Shown piece by piece: positions 1 to 12,412 of a stretch of 64,000 bases of DNA; position 1 is the first letter of the stretch; every line of letters starts with the position of its first letter. The notes beneath the pieces were generated by a model. The model saw only the letters and a program-made list of their open reading frames with translations. It did not search any database and had not been told where the DNA came from. The DNA comes from Cucumis sativus (lineage: Eukaryota; Streptophyta; Magnoliopsida; Cucurbitales; Cucurbitaceae). The DNA is taken from the NCBI RefSeq assembly GCF_000004075.3, contig NC_026658.2:4526001-4590000 (forward strand), in the 5' to 3' direction. Position numbers and translations under genes: made by a program.

Positions 1-1185
1 AGTTAAATACAAAAGGTTCCTAATATCTATTACAAGGTTAGTAATCCTAAAAGTAAAACATTGAAAATTCAAACTTCAAATTAAACTCTTGCGGTTTGGG
101 GCGAAAACTATGTAAGACTATAATAACTATTTCTAGTTATTGTAAATGCTAAAATGCTATTTAAATATATTTAATTAACTACAATAGACACTATTTCAAA
201 ATCTCTCACTTACCACAATATTTACTATTTGATACAATTTTGACAATTATCATATTTTAAAATAATTTACACCGATTGCATACTATTATAATTCAAATTA
301 AATTAATCTATACACCCCAAACACAAACTGAACTTATAGTATATGAATAAACTTGTTAGATGATATGTAAGTATACAATAGTAAACCTTTTTATTTTATT
401 TTATGTTAAAAAAGCATGAGTCGTAACTTTAGTATGTGATTGATGATTACCACTCTTCATGTGACAATTTTTGTTGACCAAAATTTGAGAGGTTCAAATT
501 CACATTAATCTCATTAAAAGTAACAATTTAATATTTGAAAAGATTCGTAACAATTTAATTTTTATACTTTTGAAATTAAAATATATCGGTCTTTAAACTT
601 GAATATATAACAATTTAATTATTTAATTTTAAACTTTGAAACAATTTAATTCCTATTATTATAATCTCACAAAACTAAGTGTTAATTTTACTATGCATTA
701 CCTTGGAGTTTATAAACAAGTTGCATAGTTTTGCTGACGAGAATTATCCAAAAAGAACACTATGAAGAAGGTAAATGACTAAAATTGAGAGTTAGAAGGT
801 GTAAGTTTAAGAATATAGATTAATAAATTCATTTAGAGCAACAAATGGGTGTTATATAAGTGATTTGGCATATGAGATATGAATTATACGTACCAAAATT
901 AAGCATTCGTATATCAAATTTATTCATCAATAATTCCTCAAGCATTTCTTCAAAATCAACAACTCATAATACTGATTTTTATTTATTTATTTGACCGAAC
1001 CGGAAGGCGGAACGTAAAATAGAAAGATAGAGGAAAGCAGAGGTGAGCTCAGCCCACAGGGCCATACTCGAAGTCGAACCAAAGACTTTCCCTAACATTT
1101 CATTCTCTTTTGATTTTGCACCTCACTTCACTCTCTTCACTCTCTTCACTACAAATCCACGCAGAAGTATTCGAAGAATTCGGCT
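1..1185. other. AT-rich spacer and KELP upstream region
   Basis: No coding signal is seen. The first 960 bases are AT-rich. A tRNA-like B-box resemblance (gaggttcaaattc near 490) hints at a very old SINE remnant but has no clear borders. From about 1000 the base composition becomes richer in G and C, and a pyrimidine-rich stretch with a ctcttcact repeat at about 1130-1150 leads into the start codon at 1186. This is probably the promoter and 5' leader of the coactivator gene. The transcription start cannot be placed from sequence alone. Confidence 0.5.
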
Positions 1186-2337
1186 ATGGATTCCCAACTC
1201 CAACGCAGAATTGAGGAAGCTGTCCGCGCAATTCTCGAATCTTCCGACATGGACGAAATGACCGAGTCCAAAATTCGAGCCCTTGCCTCTAAGGACCTCC
1301 ATCTCGACCTCTCTAAATCCCCTTACAAGTCTCTCGTTCGCACCGTTGTCGAATCATTTCTCCAAGAACGTTCTGAACAACACCCTGAAGACCAACCCGA
1401 GGATGCCTCTGCTGCTAAGGAGAAGGAGTACGACGACGACGGCGATCTCATTGTTTGTTGGGTTTGTGTTTTTTTTTCTTTTTTTCTTTTCTGCCTCTTC
1501 TCGTTTCCAGTAGCTTGCGATTTCAATTTCTTTTTGCTATTATGTTTGTGGTGAAATTTGAAACTTTGGTGTTATTTGGCTCAGTTATCAAGCAAGAGGA
1601 AGGTGACGATTCAGGATTTTAGAGGGAAGACTCTGGTTTCGATTAGGGAGTTTTATAGAAAGGATGGGAAAGACCTCCCTACGGCTAAAGGTGATTCACC
1701 AAATGCCATTTGCTTGTGTTTATGGATTTTTGTGAGTTAATATATTACTTACAGAGATTGCAAATTAGGCGAAACTCCTGTCAATTGTTTGCTTCTTGTT
1801 TGATATTGTGAATATTTTGAACATTTTTCCATTCCTTAACCGTACTGATTCGATGGAAGTAGAAAAAGTGGTACCAAATGGACTGTTTCTTAGAACATGT
1901 TGGTCAATTATAAGTAAAGACAACACAACTATTGGACCAATGACATGGGAAAAAATAAAAGGATAATTTTCGTTGGTTGAAGTTGAATGAGCACCAAGGG
2001 CCACACATTTGATTTATGACATCTCTGATTCAAGTTGTTGTGTGAAACTTGTATGGGTTTGATTTGAATAAAGCAAGGAAACGGGGATGGTGTTTGTAAA
2101 CCCATTTCTTGTTTATCTCTTTTCTTATGAACTTGTCGGATCTTTGATTAAACTTATATAATTCCTTCTCTCTGTTTTGGAAATTAAAAATGGCTTGTTA
2201 TTTCAGGCTAATAGCACTGCTCTTATTTTTGTTTTGCCTCAGGAATAAGCTTGACTGAAGAACAATGGTCTGTCTTTAAGAAGAATGTACCTGCCATAGA
2301 AAAAGCTATTAAGAATATGCAATCACAAATAATGTGA
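1186..2337 (+). CDS. KELP: KELP-type RNA polymerase II transcriptional coactivator (DEK_C + PC4)
   Basis: Three exons, 1186-1461, 1585-1690 and 2243-2337, join in frame to give 158 residues, the usual length for plant KELP. Introns start with GT and end with AG; the first junction falls between codons and the second lies after the first base of a glycine codon. Residues 1-58 form a DEK_C-type helical domain (start MDSQLQRRIEEAV). Residues 60-87 are an acidic linker (EKEYDDDGD). Residues 88-150 are the PC4 single-stranded-DNA-binding domain, with the conserved VTIQDFRGKTLVSIREFY core and an EEQW motif near the C terminus. Known family members are nuclear coactivators that bind single-stranded DNA and stimulate Pol II transcription. 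The residue at the first junction is Trp where I remember Arg in homologues, so the exact donor (1462) could be checked. No frameshift is seen. Confidence 0.9.
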
Positions 2338-4929
2338 AGTAAGCAGTCACCTGGTGGTTGATTGGTTTGAAGCCATGATGCTGTGTATCTATGGAAGCCA
2401 CGTTTATCACAATGAAAGGTGGTAGGGGTTTTAGTTTTGGAACTGCTGCAGTTTTTTGGTTGCAGAATATTTTGATATTTTGGTACTTCTGTTTTGAGCC
2501 TAGATCGCCAACACAAAAAAATTCAAGGTACCTGTGTATTTTCATGGCATCAAGGTGGATAACTATGGTACATATTCTCGACCACCAGAGCTGATAATTA
2601 TGAATGATCTCTTATCTAATCTTTTGTTGCTAAAAAACGAATGACATGAATTTAAATGTGTGCGATCTGAGCCATGTCATTGAAGGTTGAATATCTTTGA
2701 AATTTTATATTGAACTGATTCAATTTTAGGAGACTGATGTTAGGCTGTGACTCTATAGACATATAGGTAGGCATTAATTAGTCTTCAGAAGCTCTTTGTG
2801 AATTGTGCTTGTGCAGGTTTGTTTTTGGGAATTATTGTTGTGCTCAAAATCCATTCGGCTCGCTGCATTCTGCATAATCCCTTTAGGTGTAGGGTGATGA
2901 TTCATTTATGTTGTTTTCTATTTGTTTTCAGCATTATTTTTAGGTTTTTATTAGATGTTTAGTCGTTTTAACTTTCAAAATGTATTAGGTTAGTGGCTTT
3001 TGATTTCATGTATTAGTAAGTTTCTTAATTTTAAAAAGTCTCTAATAGTTCCTTGAGTTTTCAATGTTGTCTCCAATAGCCAATAGGTATCTAAATTTTC
3101 AACTTTCTGTCTAACTGATATGTGCCCTATTCAACATGTTTTTAAAACTTAAGAATGCACAAGATACGAAACTAAAAATTTAGGATTCCATTCCATTAGT
3201 TACAAGGTTAACTTTTATAAAAATAAACAAAAAATAAAAGAGGACGAAGGTGTTAGGGACCACTAGATACAATACTGAGTTTTGGGACTTGTTAAATATT
3301 CTTGATATTAGGCTTATTAGCTACAAAATCACAACTTCAATAATCTATCAGATGCCTTTTAGAGTTCAAGGTGGTTTTGAATTTTCTTCTTTTTCTTCTT
3401 CTTCTTCTTTGCATTGGTTTTTTAGAAACTATAAGTGTAATTTAGCCGAATTTGTGTCCAACCTTTTGCTTGGATTCTGAAAATGCTACTTCTGGCTTTC
3501 TTATGGTGAGTGGTTACTCGCAAACTTGTCAGCTTTGTTGATTTTGTTTCTTGTCTCTGGCTTTTTGCTGTAAGTACTTTTTTCCCCTTTCCTGTTGTAA
3601 GGATAGTCTGATTCTTCTGGGATAACAACAAAAGGGATTATCTTTTCACACTTTATTTTTATCCTCATGAGGTTTTTTTTCTTTCTTTTTTTGTTGAAAA
3701 CAACATTAATATTGTCTAGATTCCTCACATCTCTCGTGAGGAGGAATAAATCTGTTTATGACATCGAAATTTCGGCCTCCTTTCCAAGGTGTTCTTTACA
3801 TGGAAATAATTTCTAGATACTAGATAGTGCTGTTCCCTCCTTGGTTAGGGTTTTTAGGTGTGGTAGTTGTGTGGTGTCTTTTGTTTGCTTGAACAAAAGC
3901 AATTGAGATGTTTTCCTTTCTTATTGTACTAAAAGGAAATGGTTATATGTATATATATATATATTGTTGCTTAGTAGGAGATCAATTCTTCAAGTACTTG
4001 TCATGGTCTCAAGTTTTTCCTATTTTTTCTTAACATGAGAACAAAGAAAATTGCCCCACCTTTTTTCCTCACAACATTATTGTTACTACAACATCACTCC
4101 TTACATAATTTGGAGAGGAAAAATCCCATATGGATCTTTCCTCTTTCAATTATCCAATACCTTCCTAAGTTCTTTGATTTAAGGTTTTTGCCATAGAAAA
4201 AAAAAAAGACATTCTTTCTTGTTTGTTTTAGTGGCTATACTTTGATCATCTACTAAACTTTAAAAACAAAAATAAGTTCTTATTTTTTAAATAAAGTTAA
4301 CACAAGAATCAAATACGGTCATAGGTAATTAAAATTATAGATCCGTAACCAAGTTCTTGGTGGCTAGAACGTTTGAATTCCATTATTACTCTCTGTTTCA
4401 AAGTGTGGTTGGTAAGTAGTCTCTATGTCCTATGATGTATTTGGAGATTGAGCTTCAAACATGTTCGAACTTTGCATCTGTGTTACGGGTGATGTTCATT
4501 GCAAGCAATTAATAAATAAAATAATTAAAGATCTTAAGTTGTGTTATCAATGTCATGTTTATATGAACATATACTGAAAAATGTAATTTTAAAACTTATG
4601 TCAGAGTAGTTATTTAGTTTGAGTGATGATATGGGTGAAAGTAATTTTAAAATAAGATAATGTATCTTTATGTTCAAAATTATTTCAAATCATGCTTCTA
4701 TTCAAGTTGGCTAAAATGAAGTCCATTAAATTTTAATGTTATGTATTCATGGTAACCACAAAGAATAACACGCAAATTTACGTGAAAACCTAGTACATGG
4801 AGAAAAGTCACAGTGTAGAGTTTTGTTATATCACAAAAAGTACAAAAGGGGAAGATTAATAGGCAAGAGGAGCTTAAGATAAATAATAATAATTATTATT
4901 ATTTTTATTATGGTAACAAACAAATACAA
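2338..4929. other. Spacer downstream of KELP
   Basis: The first few hundred bases are likely KELP 3' untranslated sequence. The rest is AT-rich, with short pyrimidine tracts (cttcttctt near 3390) and a (TA)n microsatellite at about 3946-3964. The open frames here are short and do not resemble proteins I know. From about 4780 the sequence probably belongs to the edge of the neighbouring copia element, but no border can be fixed. Confidence 0.5.
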
Positions 4930-4936
4930 AGGAATT

Positions 4937-4975
4937 CTTGGGCTTTCAACACACAACAAGCCCACTAATTTTAAT
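4937..4975 (-). repeat. Possible 3' LTR fragment (copy 1)
   Basis: The stretch cttgggctttcaacacacaa and the bases that follow match 9735-9773 at roughly five positions in six, in the same orientation. It sits directly after the end of the copia pol frame, where the 3' LTR should start. On the minus strand it contains TGTTGAAAG, a frequent copia LTR start. Confidence 0.45.
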
Positions 4976-4984
4976 ATTGCCCTT

Positions 4985-6480
4985 GAAGTTGGAAAGTTAA
5001 TGTCAATAAGACCCAACTTGCTAATGCAAGAATCAAAACTCTATCTAAAAAGCTTCTTAGTGAGGATTTCAACAATCTATTGGTTTGAGGGAATGTAAGG
5101 AATCTAAATGCTACCATTATTCAGTCTTCATTTAATAAAGTGTCATCTTCACATGTTTGGTTTTATCATGTTGAATCTGGTTGTTAGTGATGATAATAGC
5201 AATCTTATTATTGCATAATAATACTATAGGCACTTCATAGTCCTAGTGAATATCAGATAACACTTTATGGAGCCAGATTTCCTCACAAATTCTCAAATCC
5301 ATAGCCTTGTACTCAATTTCAGCATTGCTTCTGGTCACAACCCTTTGCTTCTTACTCCTCCAAGTAACAAGATTGTCCCACACAAAAGTAAAATATCAGA
5401 GGTGGATTTTCTATCAACTATAAACCCAACCTAGTCAAAATTGTATAGACCTCAATACACCTTTATGTCATCTTCCTGTACAACAACTCTTTATCATGAG
5501 TAGTTTCCAAATACCTTATAATTCTGTTTACTGTCTCCATGTGTTCTTCATAAGGAGCATGCATGAACTGATTAACGGTATTTACAACATAAGAAATATC
5601 AGGTCTGGTGTGAGATAAGTAGAGCAACTTTTCCACTGGTCGCTGATATTTTTATTTATCAACTAATTTCCAATTTAGCATTGAACGCAATAGGTGTATC
5701 AACAAGTTGACATCCCATCATACATGTTTCATTTCAACAAATCAAGGATGTATTTTTTCTGAGATATAGAGATGTCTTCTTTAGATCAAGCTTCCTTGAT
5801 CTAAGGATGTATTTTAGATTCTCCAAGTTTTTAATCTCAAACCCATCTCACATCTTCTTTTTAAGTTGGATGATTTTAACAGTATTATCTCCAAATAGCA
5901 TAATGTCATCAACATAGACAATCAACACAATAATTTTCCTAGCTTTTGAGACTTTCATGAACAGAGTGTGATCAGAGTGTCCTAGACTATATCCTTAAGA
6001 CTTGACAATTAGTGACTGTTTCAACCATACAAGGATTTTTGAAGCCTTCAAACATGATGGCCAAACTAGGCTTCAAAGGCTAGAGGAGGTCTAATATACA
6101 CTTCCTCTTCTAAGTCTCCATTTAAGAACGCATTCTTAACATCTACTTGATATATGGGCCAATCTTTATTCACAACAGACGGTAGGACCTTAATAGTTTT
6201 TAACTTTGCAACAAGAGAATAAGTCCCAGAGTAGTCAAACTCATAAGTCTAAGTGAACATTTTTGCAACTAATTTGGTCTTGTGATTATCTATAGTTCTA
6301 TATGCTTTGTACTTGAAAGTAAACTCCTATATACATCCCATAATTTTATGCCCCTTATGGAGTGCATAAAGCTCCCAAGTCTTGTTTTTTTCAAGAGCTC
6401 TCATCTCTTTCATGACTACAGTTTTTCACTTAGGAAACTCTAATGCAATGTGGATATTCTTATATAGGTATCATGGTGGA
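4985..6480 (-). pseudogene. copia reverse transcriptase and RNase H remnant
   Basis: Minus-strand translation around 6180-6300 gives a broken version of the RT motif FSPVAKLNTVRVL (here YSLVAKLKTIKVL) with a stop just upstream. Around 5900-5950 the catalytic segment reads LIVYVDDIMLFGDNT, keeping the YVDD active-site motif. A stop follows shortly after it (KKM-stop-DGFEIK). At 5300-5650 come the RNase H region landmarks (RSNAEAEYKAM-like, then NNKIAI-like and HVKMTLHYIK-like pieces in shifted frames), ending with KLGLIDINFPTS near 4985. The catalytic residues are partly retained but the frame is not, so this is a dead copy. Confidence 0.8.
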
Positions 6481-7049
6481 GTCAAGACTGGTTGTAAAAG
6501 GCTATGAAGTATGGTGATAAATTCTATTAGTGGCATAGTTACAAATGGAGTGCTTCATGCAGGACCTAGTACCCTCCCTTAGTGCAATAGATATGTCAAG
6601 AAATGGATCATACTCATCAAGGTTACCTAAATGATCCAATTTAGCCTCATCACCTACCATATTTGCCATAACCTCAATCTCATCGACGTTGCCTTTTTCA
6701 CTCATATCTTCAGAAATAGCTATCAGACCTATCATTCATATCCATTTTATTGTCAACATATGAATCACTAGAATTAGTCATATACCTTGATTTCGTGATG
6801 GTCGAAATCTTGGATGAGAGTCGGTTGAGCAATAGGGGACCCAACTTCCTTTATGAGATTCCTTCTATAGTAGGTTGTCCAAGGAAATTGGTTTGTAGGT
6901 AAGACTATGTTATGAGGATTGAGATCAGGTAAGGGTAAGGTAACAAGAGTAGGACGAGTAAACTCTAAGGGAATCACCCAATTAAGTTCTTCACTCACAC
7001 TCTCCTCCTGAAGCAGACCAGTAGAAAAGAAAGGACGATCCTCAAGAAA

Positions 7050-8290
7050 TGTGGCATCCATAGAGATAAAGTACTTATGAAAAATATGATGGGAACATTT
7101 ATATCCCTATTGAAAAATATGATCCACGGTTGGGCCCAAGGGGTGAACTTGATCTAGTTAAGGACATGGCTATGAAAGTAGGTTGTGCGTCCGAATACCC
7201 GAAAGGAAACATCATTCTGGATAAGACTCCTTGAGACATTCTAAAGAGGTCTGGAGATCGAGGACACGAGAAGGCATCCAATTGATAACATGAGCTACAT
7301 TAAGAACCGCATCTTTCCACAGATAGAAAAGGAAATGAAGTAGACAACATAAAGAAATGAGCTACTGCTAGAAGATGAGGATTTTTTTCTTTCAACAACC
7401 TCATTTTGCTGGGTGGGTGTAACCATATGAGCTTTGGTGAACAATATATCCCCTTGGAGGACAAAAACTTATTAAGGGAATGGTTTTGAAACTCACAACC
7501 ATCGTCACTTCGTAGAATTACAATTTTTGTATTGAACTGTGTTTTTTTGGTGTAATAGAAATTTTGAAATATTGAAGTGACCTAAGACTTGTTGGAGATG
7601 AGGAAACCCCAGGTAAGGCAAATATGGTCATAAATGAAAGTCATAAACCATCGTTTTCTAGATGCGGTAGTAATCTTGGACAACTCCGAAACATCACTAT
7701 GGATAAGAGTGAAAGGTTGGGTTTGTTTGTATGGTTTTGAGGAAAATCGATATTGTTTAGCCTGAATATACACATCACAAGATAAGATAAAAACATCAAC
7801 ATGAGAGAAAAGATGGGAAAATAGATGTTTCATATATTGAAAACTTGGGTGGACCAAACGGAAATGGCACAACATATAATCTTTTTCAGAATTAGTAAAG
7901 TACGAAGATTAAAAAAAAAAAAACAGTCATAAAAGTGCTACTAGCGAAAGTATCACGTTAAGGATGTAGAGTCTCGTATTGTGCCAAGCAGTGCCAATCA
8001 TTCTCCTCAAGCTCAATTACTAAAAAGAAACAAAATTAGGTAAGAAAATTGATTTACAATTCAGCTCACGAGTGATCTTGCTTATATACACCAAACTATA
8101 AGAAATTGTGGACACATGCAGCACATTATGTAAGGAGGGTAGTCTTTCAAAGGGAAAATTTTGCCCCTTTCCAACAATGGGGGCCAAGGAGCTATCTACA
8201 ATTCTAATTCTTTTTACTACTGGCACACGAAAAATAAAAGATGAAGTTTTCAGGTGATCTGTAACACCTTAATCTAGAATCCAGTGGTTC
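7050..8290 (-). pseudogene. copia protease and integrase remnant
   Basis: On the minus strand, 8290-8020 holds the protease region: the expected active-site motif WILDSGATDH appears as WILD-stop-GVTDH, so the catalytic segment is interrupted. The open frame 7875-7582 is the GAG-pre-integrase/integrase start, with a LxHFRLVHPSF segment and FTLIHSDV, which holds the first catalytic Asp region of the integrase core. The later integrase part (RVFGRTTYFHSHV, near 7200) lies in a different frame. The 7061-6774 frame (DATFLEDRPFF, YYRRNL) is the integrase-RT linker typical of copia polyproteins. Confidence 0.8.
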
Positions 8291-8459
8291 TTTCTATCAA
8301 CACTAACAAGACTGAGGAACTGAGGCATACCTGACTGGACAATAGCTCCTAGTGTGGTCAGATTAGAATCGTTCTAGTTTCCATTGTGACCAAATGCATA
8401 AGAAGATATAGTAGACTCACTTACACAAGCTCACTCTATATTTTGTTTGTCGTTCAGAG

Positions 8460-9570
8460 AATGTTTCTTACCTCTCGTGGGACGACAATGTAATTTTCAA
8501 CATTATTCCTTGGTGTGCCACTATTTCTTGCAATGCTTACAGATAGAGACCCGTTTTCCGTTGTTCTTTTCACTTTCATAAGTAGAGGATCTCACACTGA
8601 AGGTAACAGAATCAGTGGCAGGAGATCAGAATACTCATAGCACTTGTACAATCGGACTTTAGAACAGACCTCCATCAAGGAAGGAAAATGTCTCGGGTCT
8701 AGTATGTGCCCACAAACTATATCAAACTTCGAATTAAGGACAACAAGACCCATATATTTATATTCTATCAACCTATTCAATTCTAGAGTACTTCACACCA
8801 TCATTAAGGTAGTTCTAAACAATTTCTCTACAAAGATCTATTTCCTACCAAATGAGAGAAAGTTTGTTAAAATAAGATGTTATATCCAAAGGCCTATTTG
8901 CAATATTCTTGGACCTACTTTCACAATGTGTAGGAGCAAGAGGCATTCTGGCGCTTTGAATATAATTTCTTAATGGTCTCCCAAATAACCTTAGTATAGT
9001 TGCAACATACAGCAAGGGCTTGCCAATTTGTGGCTCTATATTGTTTATTAACATGACTTGAATTAGAGAATCATCCCCTTTCTAGTACCATTTCTGGGGA
9101 TCTTTTAGGTAAGGGGGTGGTATTTCTATCCTATCAGAAAATCAAACTTGTGACGCCCCTCAAAAATCATTTTAACAGATTGGGACCATAAGAAATAGTT
9201 CTGGCCATTCAGTTTTTTCCATGTAAAAAGCCATGTGGACTGTGGCACTGAATTAAACATATAAGTAGAAGACAAAGTAGGGAACAAGGTTGTCGGATTC
9301 TCAAAATACATCTGTAAGGTTGTATGAAGACCAGAACTAAGAGTGTTGGACGAACTCTTTAACGTTGCCTCAACCACCACGATTTGTTGTTGAAGCATGT
9401 CTAGTTGTTGTTGGGTGGTATCCTAAGAGATATTTTGTATATGAGGCTTGGACTGAACTGAGGATTCACCAACCTCAAATGATGATTGGGCATGAGAGTT
9501 ACCCACACCAGATTGACAATTGAATTTAATTTCCAATGAGGTGTACTGTTTGGTCGGGTTGTGGTATAAA
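8460..9570 (-). pseudogene. copia gag remnant with broken zinc knuckle
   Basis: The minus frame 9398-9126 carries the copia gag signature KLNGQNYFLWSQSVKM followed by FEGRHKFDFL. Gag-like Gln-rich sequence continues upstream in frame to about 9570, broken by one stop near 9430. Near 8470-8550 the nucleocapsid-type zinc knuckle is visible as C-x2-C-x4-H-x4-C (CKHCKK, WHTKE, C), but the stretch contains three stop codons. Function is lost. Confidence 0.75.
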
Positions 9571-9734
9571 GCATGGTTTTGGTTTGTGGCTGGCTAGTTT
9601 TCAGTGAGATAATTTGTGGCTGGAATGGTTGAATGTACTAAGGTTTGCAACTGGTTGGTTGTAAGGTGTACTAGGATTTGCAGCTGGGCAACAAAAATGT
9701 ATAGCTGAAGAAGGGTTGGGTGTGGCTTAAAAGA

Positions 9735-9773
9735 ACTCTTGAACTTTCAACACACAACAAGTCCACTTATTGT
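9735..9773 (-). repeat. Possible 5' LTR fragment (copy 2)
   Basis: This direct copy of 4937-4975 starts cttgaactttcaacacacaa. It lies beyond the gag end of the copia relic. Too short to delimit an LTR; it may mark a deletion in the 5' LTR. Confidence 0.4.
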
Positions 9774-9780
9774 TAACATC

Positions 9781-11533
9781 ACATTTTTATAGGATAAAAT
9801 TAAATGGTGAAATGGAAATTTGGACGTGACATAACTAGCTCTTAGCATTATTATATCTTTGTCACTAAAAGTTAAAATTTTAATCTTTAAACAAAAAAAT
9901 TATAGCATGTTGATAGAAACAATATGTCGTTCTTTCTACAACGAGACAAATATAGACTTAAAAGTAACATGTAATAGAATGAAAATTCATGAACCTAAAG
10001 TAAACACACAAATTTGAGTTTGTCATTTTATATATGCTGTTAAAATTAATAAAAGCATATTAAGAAATTGGATGAAACTTGAATGCATTGAACCTATATA
10101 TGAAAAAGGGTTTGATAAAAGATAGTGTTAATTAAATATTTAATGTATTGGAAAAGGAATCAATCAAACGTGAGATTCAACATAATTTGTCTTATCAAAT
10201 ACTGCCTCTCAATTCTCTTAATACTCTCATTATTTTACCTTATCTTTTCTTTTCATCATTATATCATTATTTTTTCCCCCTCAAATATTGCTGTTTTTTG
10301 TCCTACACTACAATTTTCTCGTCCCTCCAACGGTCTAAATTCACATGTGAATCTCTTCCTCTCTCTCTCTCTCTCTCTACATTTTGAAATCAATAACACT
10401 CTAATATCACTTTTTCTCATCTCCCCCATCTTTCTTTCAATTTCCTTTTCGCATTTTAATTCATATATGAATTCTAATTAATTCTATCAATTTAAAAATG
10501 TTGATATTAGTTGCTTATACTTTATTATTTTCACACGAACTGTAAACTTTAGTTATTTTTTATTTTTGTTTTGGAGTAATGAATAAAATCCGGTAAAGTA
10601 GTGGTTAAGTGTTGTTGGGATTATTAATGGACTAATATATCAGATTTGAATCACTTTTTTAGAGAATGAGAGAGATTTTTGTTGTCATCCTTTTTTATTT
10701 TTTGCTTTACTCTCAAATTCAAATGGGGTATGATATGGTAATAAAGTTGGGGCTTTTTGAAAACATTATTATTATTTTGTTTTTAGAAAAGTAAAAAAGA
10801 TTAAATGCCAACCCCTCAAGTACAAAGGGAATCAAAATATTATTAAAAATGTTACATGACGTCAAAAGGATAAAATTATACCAATTTAATATGAAACTTT
10901 TTATTTTTTAAAAAAACAATACCATCTTTTGTTTCTTTTCACAAAAATGTAATTTTCTTCCCATTTTAAGATATTGTAAAAAAAAATATTTATTCACACA
11001 TCAACTTTAGTTTTTCTTTTCTTTTCTTTCTTTTTCAAATTTTGCACAAAAACTAGTTAGATTCTTTTCATTATATTTCTATAATACCTTTAATATATCT
11101 ATAAACATGTGCAAAGTGAATTGACATTTTTAAATTTTATTAAAGTATAAAAAGATTCATAAAACGCACAAATAACTAATATAGATAAATCTGTGATCAA
11201 ATACACTGTTATGAATAACTCATAAGTAGATGGAGTAGATTTAGAGTTTTCACCTTTCAAAAGTTCAAATAAAAATTGAAATTTAAAATTATATGATAAT
11301 AAATTTGAACGATGTGGTGTTTCAAAATTTTGCTTAGATTGTGACCATAGAACTATATAATATCTCAATTTTTATACAAAATTATAAAAGATGTTTACTT
11401 CCAAAATTTTATGAGTAACTTTGAAAGAATGGCAAATTTTCAGGAGTATTTTTATCCTTTAAAAAACTGACATTTTAATTTGTTTTTAAAAAAATGGTTA
11501 TTAAAATTTAAAAAACAAAGTTCAAATTTTCAC
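9781..11533. other. Spacer between copia relic and DUF4228 gene
   Basis: AT-rich sequence with no gene seen. A pyrimidine-rich, low-complexity tract lies at 10200-10480 and includes a (CT)n run at about 10360-10379; the open frames across it are composition artefacts. T-rich tracts are present near 11010-11035. Confidence 0.5.
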
Positions 11534-11545
11534 TATATATATAAA
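11534..11545 (+). promoter_or_regulatory. TATA box of DUF4228 gene
   Basis: The run tatatatataaa lies about 60-70 bases before the ATG at 11606. A start site about 30 bases downstream would fall after the upstream in-frame ATG at 11558 and leave a leader of about 40 bases, which supports the MGNC start. Confidence 0.55.
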
Positions 11546-11605
11546 GAAAAGCCACTGATGAGCTCCGCCATTAACGAGGTGGAAGAAAAAGCTTTGAAAA
11601 TCGCA

Positions 11606-12175
11606 ATGGGAAACTGTTCTCTCAAAGGAATGGCGGTGGATTGCGAGAAGCCCATCAGAATCTTAACGGATTCCGGCCATATAATCAACTTCCACGGCCC
11701 TAAACAAGTTCATCAAATCCTCAACAACTATCCTCCCGGTATCTATGGCGTTTTCCGGCGACCCAATCTATCTTCTCCCTTACCCGTCTCCGAGCCCCTT
11801 GACGCCGGAAAATCCTACTTTCTTCTCCCGCTTTCCCAATCCACTAACGACGGAGAGTCACCGCTGCCGGTGCCGCCGCCGTCGAAGGATGTGGGAAGTG
11901 AGTCGGGTCTGGAAGTGCTCCCGGCGGGTGGCAACGGCGTTTGGAGGGTGAAATTGGTGATCGATACGAAGCAGTTGGGGGAAATTTTGGCGGAGGAAGG
12001 GAATACGGAGGCGTTGATTGAGAGGATGAGAGCAGCAGCGGCGACGGCGGCGGTGCAAAGTCCACGGCGGGGGAAGATCGGAGGGTGGAAGCCGATGTGG
12101 GGGAATTGGTTCAAATTTTTTCCAATTGATGTTGGAAATAGTAATAAAGCACAAATGAAAGTATTTAATTATTGA
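11606..12175 (+). CDS. DUF4228 (PADRE) domain protein, probably N-myristoylated
   Basis: A single exon encodes 189 residues. I chose the ATG at 11606 because it gives MGNCSLKGMAVDCEKP, the conserved family start with Gly2 (myristoylation) and Cys4 (possible palmitoylation). The frame is open upstream, with ATGs at 11480 and 11558, but a TATA box at 11534 argues against these. Residues 15-45 carry the family's IRILTDSGHIINFHGP core. A proline/serine-rich, probably disordered stretch follows (about 65-105). Then comes a WRVKLVIDTKQLGEIL segment and a C-terminal SPRRGKIGGWKPMWGNW motif typical of the family. Known members are plant-specific PADRE proteins whose transcripts respond to pathogens and abiotic stress; their biochemistry is unknown. 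GC content is much higher than the flanks, as expected for an intronless coding region. Confidence 0.88.
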   Translation: MGNCSLKGMAVDCEKPIRILTDSGHIINFHGPKQVHQILNNYPPGIYGVFRRPNLSSPLPVSEPLDAGKSYFLLPLSQSTNDGESPLPVPPPSKDVGSESGLEVLPAGGNGVWRVKLVIDTKQLGEILAEEGNTEALIERMRAAAATAAVQSPRRGKIGGWKPMWGNWFKFFPIDVGNSNKAQMKVFNY

Positions 12176-12412
12176 AATGGGTGTTCATATTCAACATAAA
12201 CCCTAAGTATTTTCTTTCTAATTTGATTATTAGGAGAAAGTTTGTGTAAAATGTAATTTTTGAGCTTGTTTGGTTGTATATAAGCTTGTATGTAAGGTGT
12301 GAGTTTTTAGGGCTCTCTTAATAGAGTTATAAAGTTATTATTATGTTGTGCTCTCAATTTTTTTATTTAATTGAAGACTTTGTGAAAATATACAAAAGGG
12401 TAAATTAATACC

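Larger units (their letters stand above)
4930..9780 (-). mobile_element. Decayed Ty1/copia LTR retrotransposon
   Basis: Read on the minus strand, the parts run gag, CCHC zinc knuckle, protease, integrase, reverse transcriptase, RNase H, which is the copia order (integrase before RT). All parts carry in-frame stops or frameshifts, so the element cannot be autonomous. The end of pol lies near 4985 and is followed by a stretch (4937-4975) that recurs imperfectly at 9735-9773, beyond the gag end. These may be the last recognisable LTR pieces. Gag coding sequence reaches to about 9570, so no full-length 5' LTR fits between it and the 9735 copy; the 5' LTR is therefore mostly lost. Outer borders and target duplication are not resolved, and the limits given are approximate. 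Confidence 0.85.

Noticed and set aside
10125..10481. 118-codon plus frame as a membrane protein gene
   Set aside because: Composed of pyrimidine-rich, low-complexity sequence including a CT microsatellite; no start context or domain.
11480..11605. N-terminal extension of the DUF4228 protein from ATGs at 11480 or 11558
   Set aside because: A TATA box lies at 11534, the extension is Lys-rich and unlike the family, and MGNC is the conserved family start.
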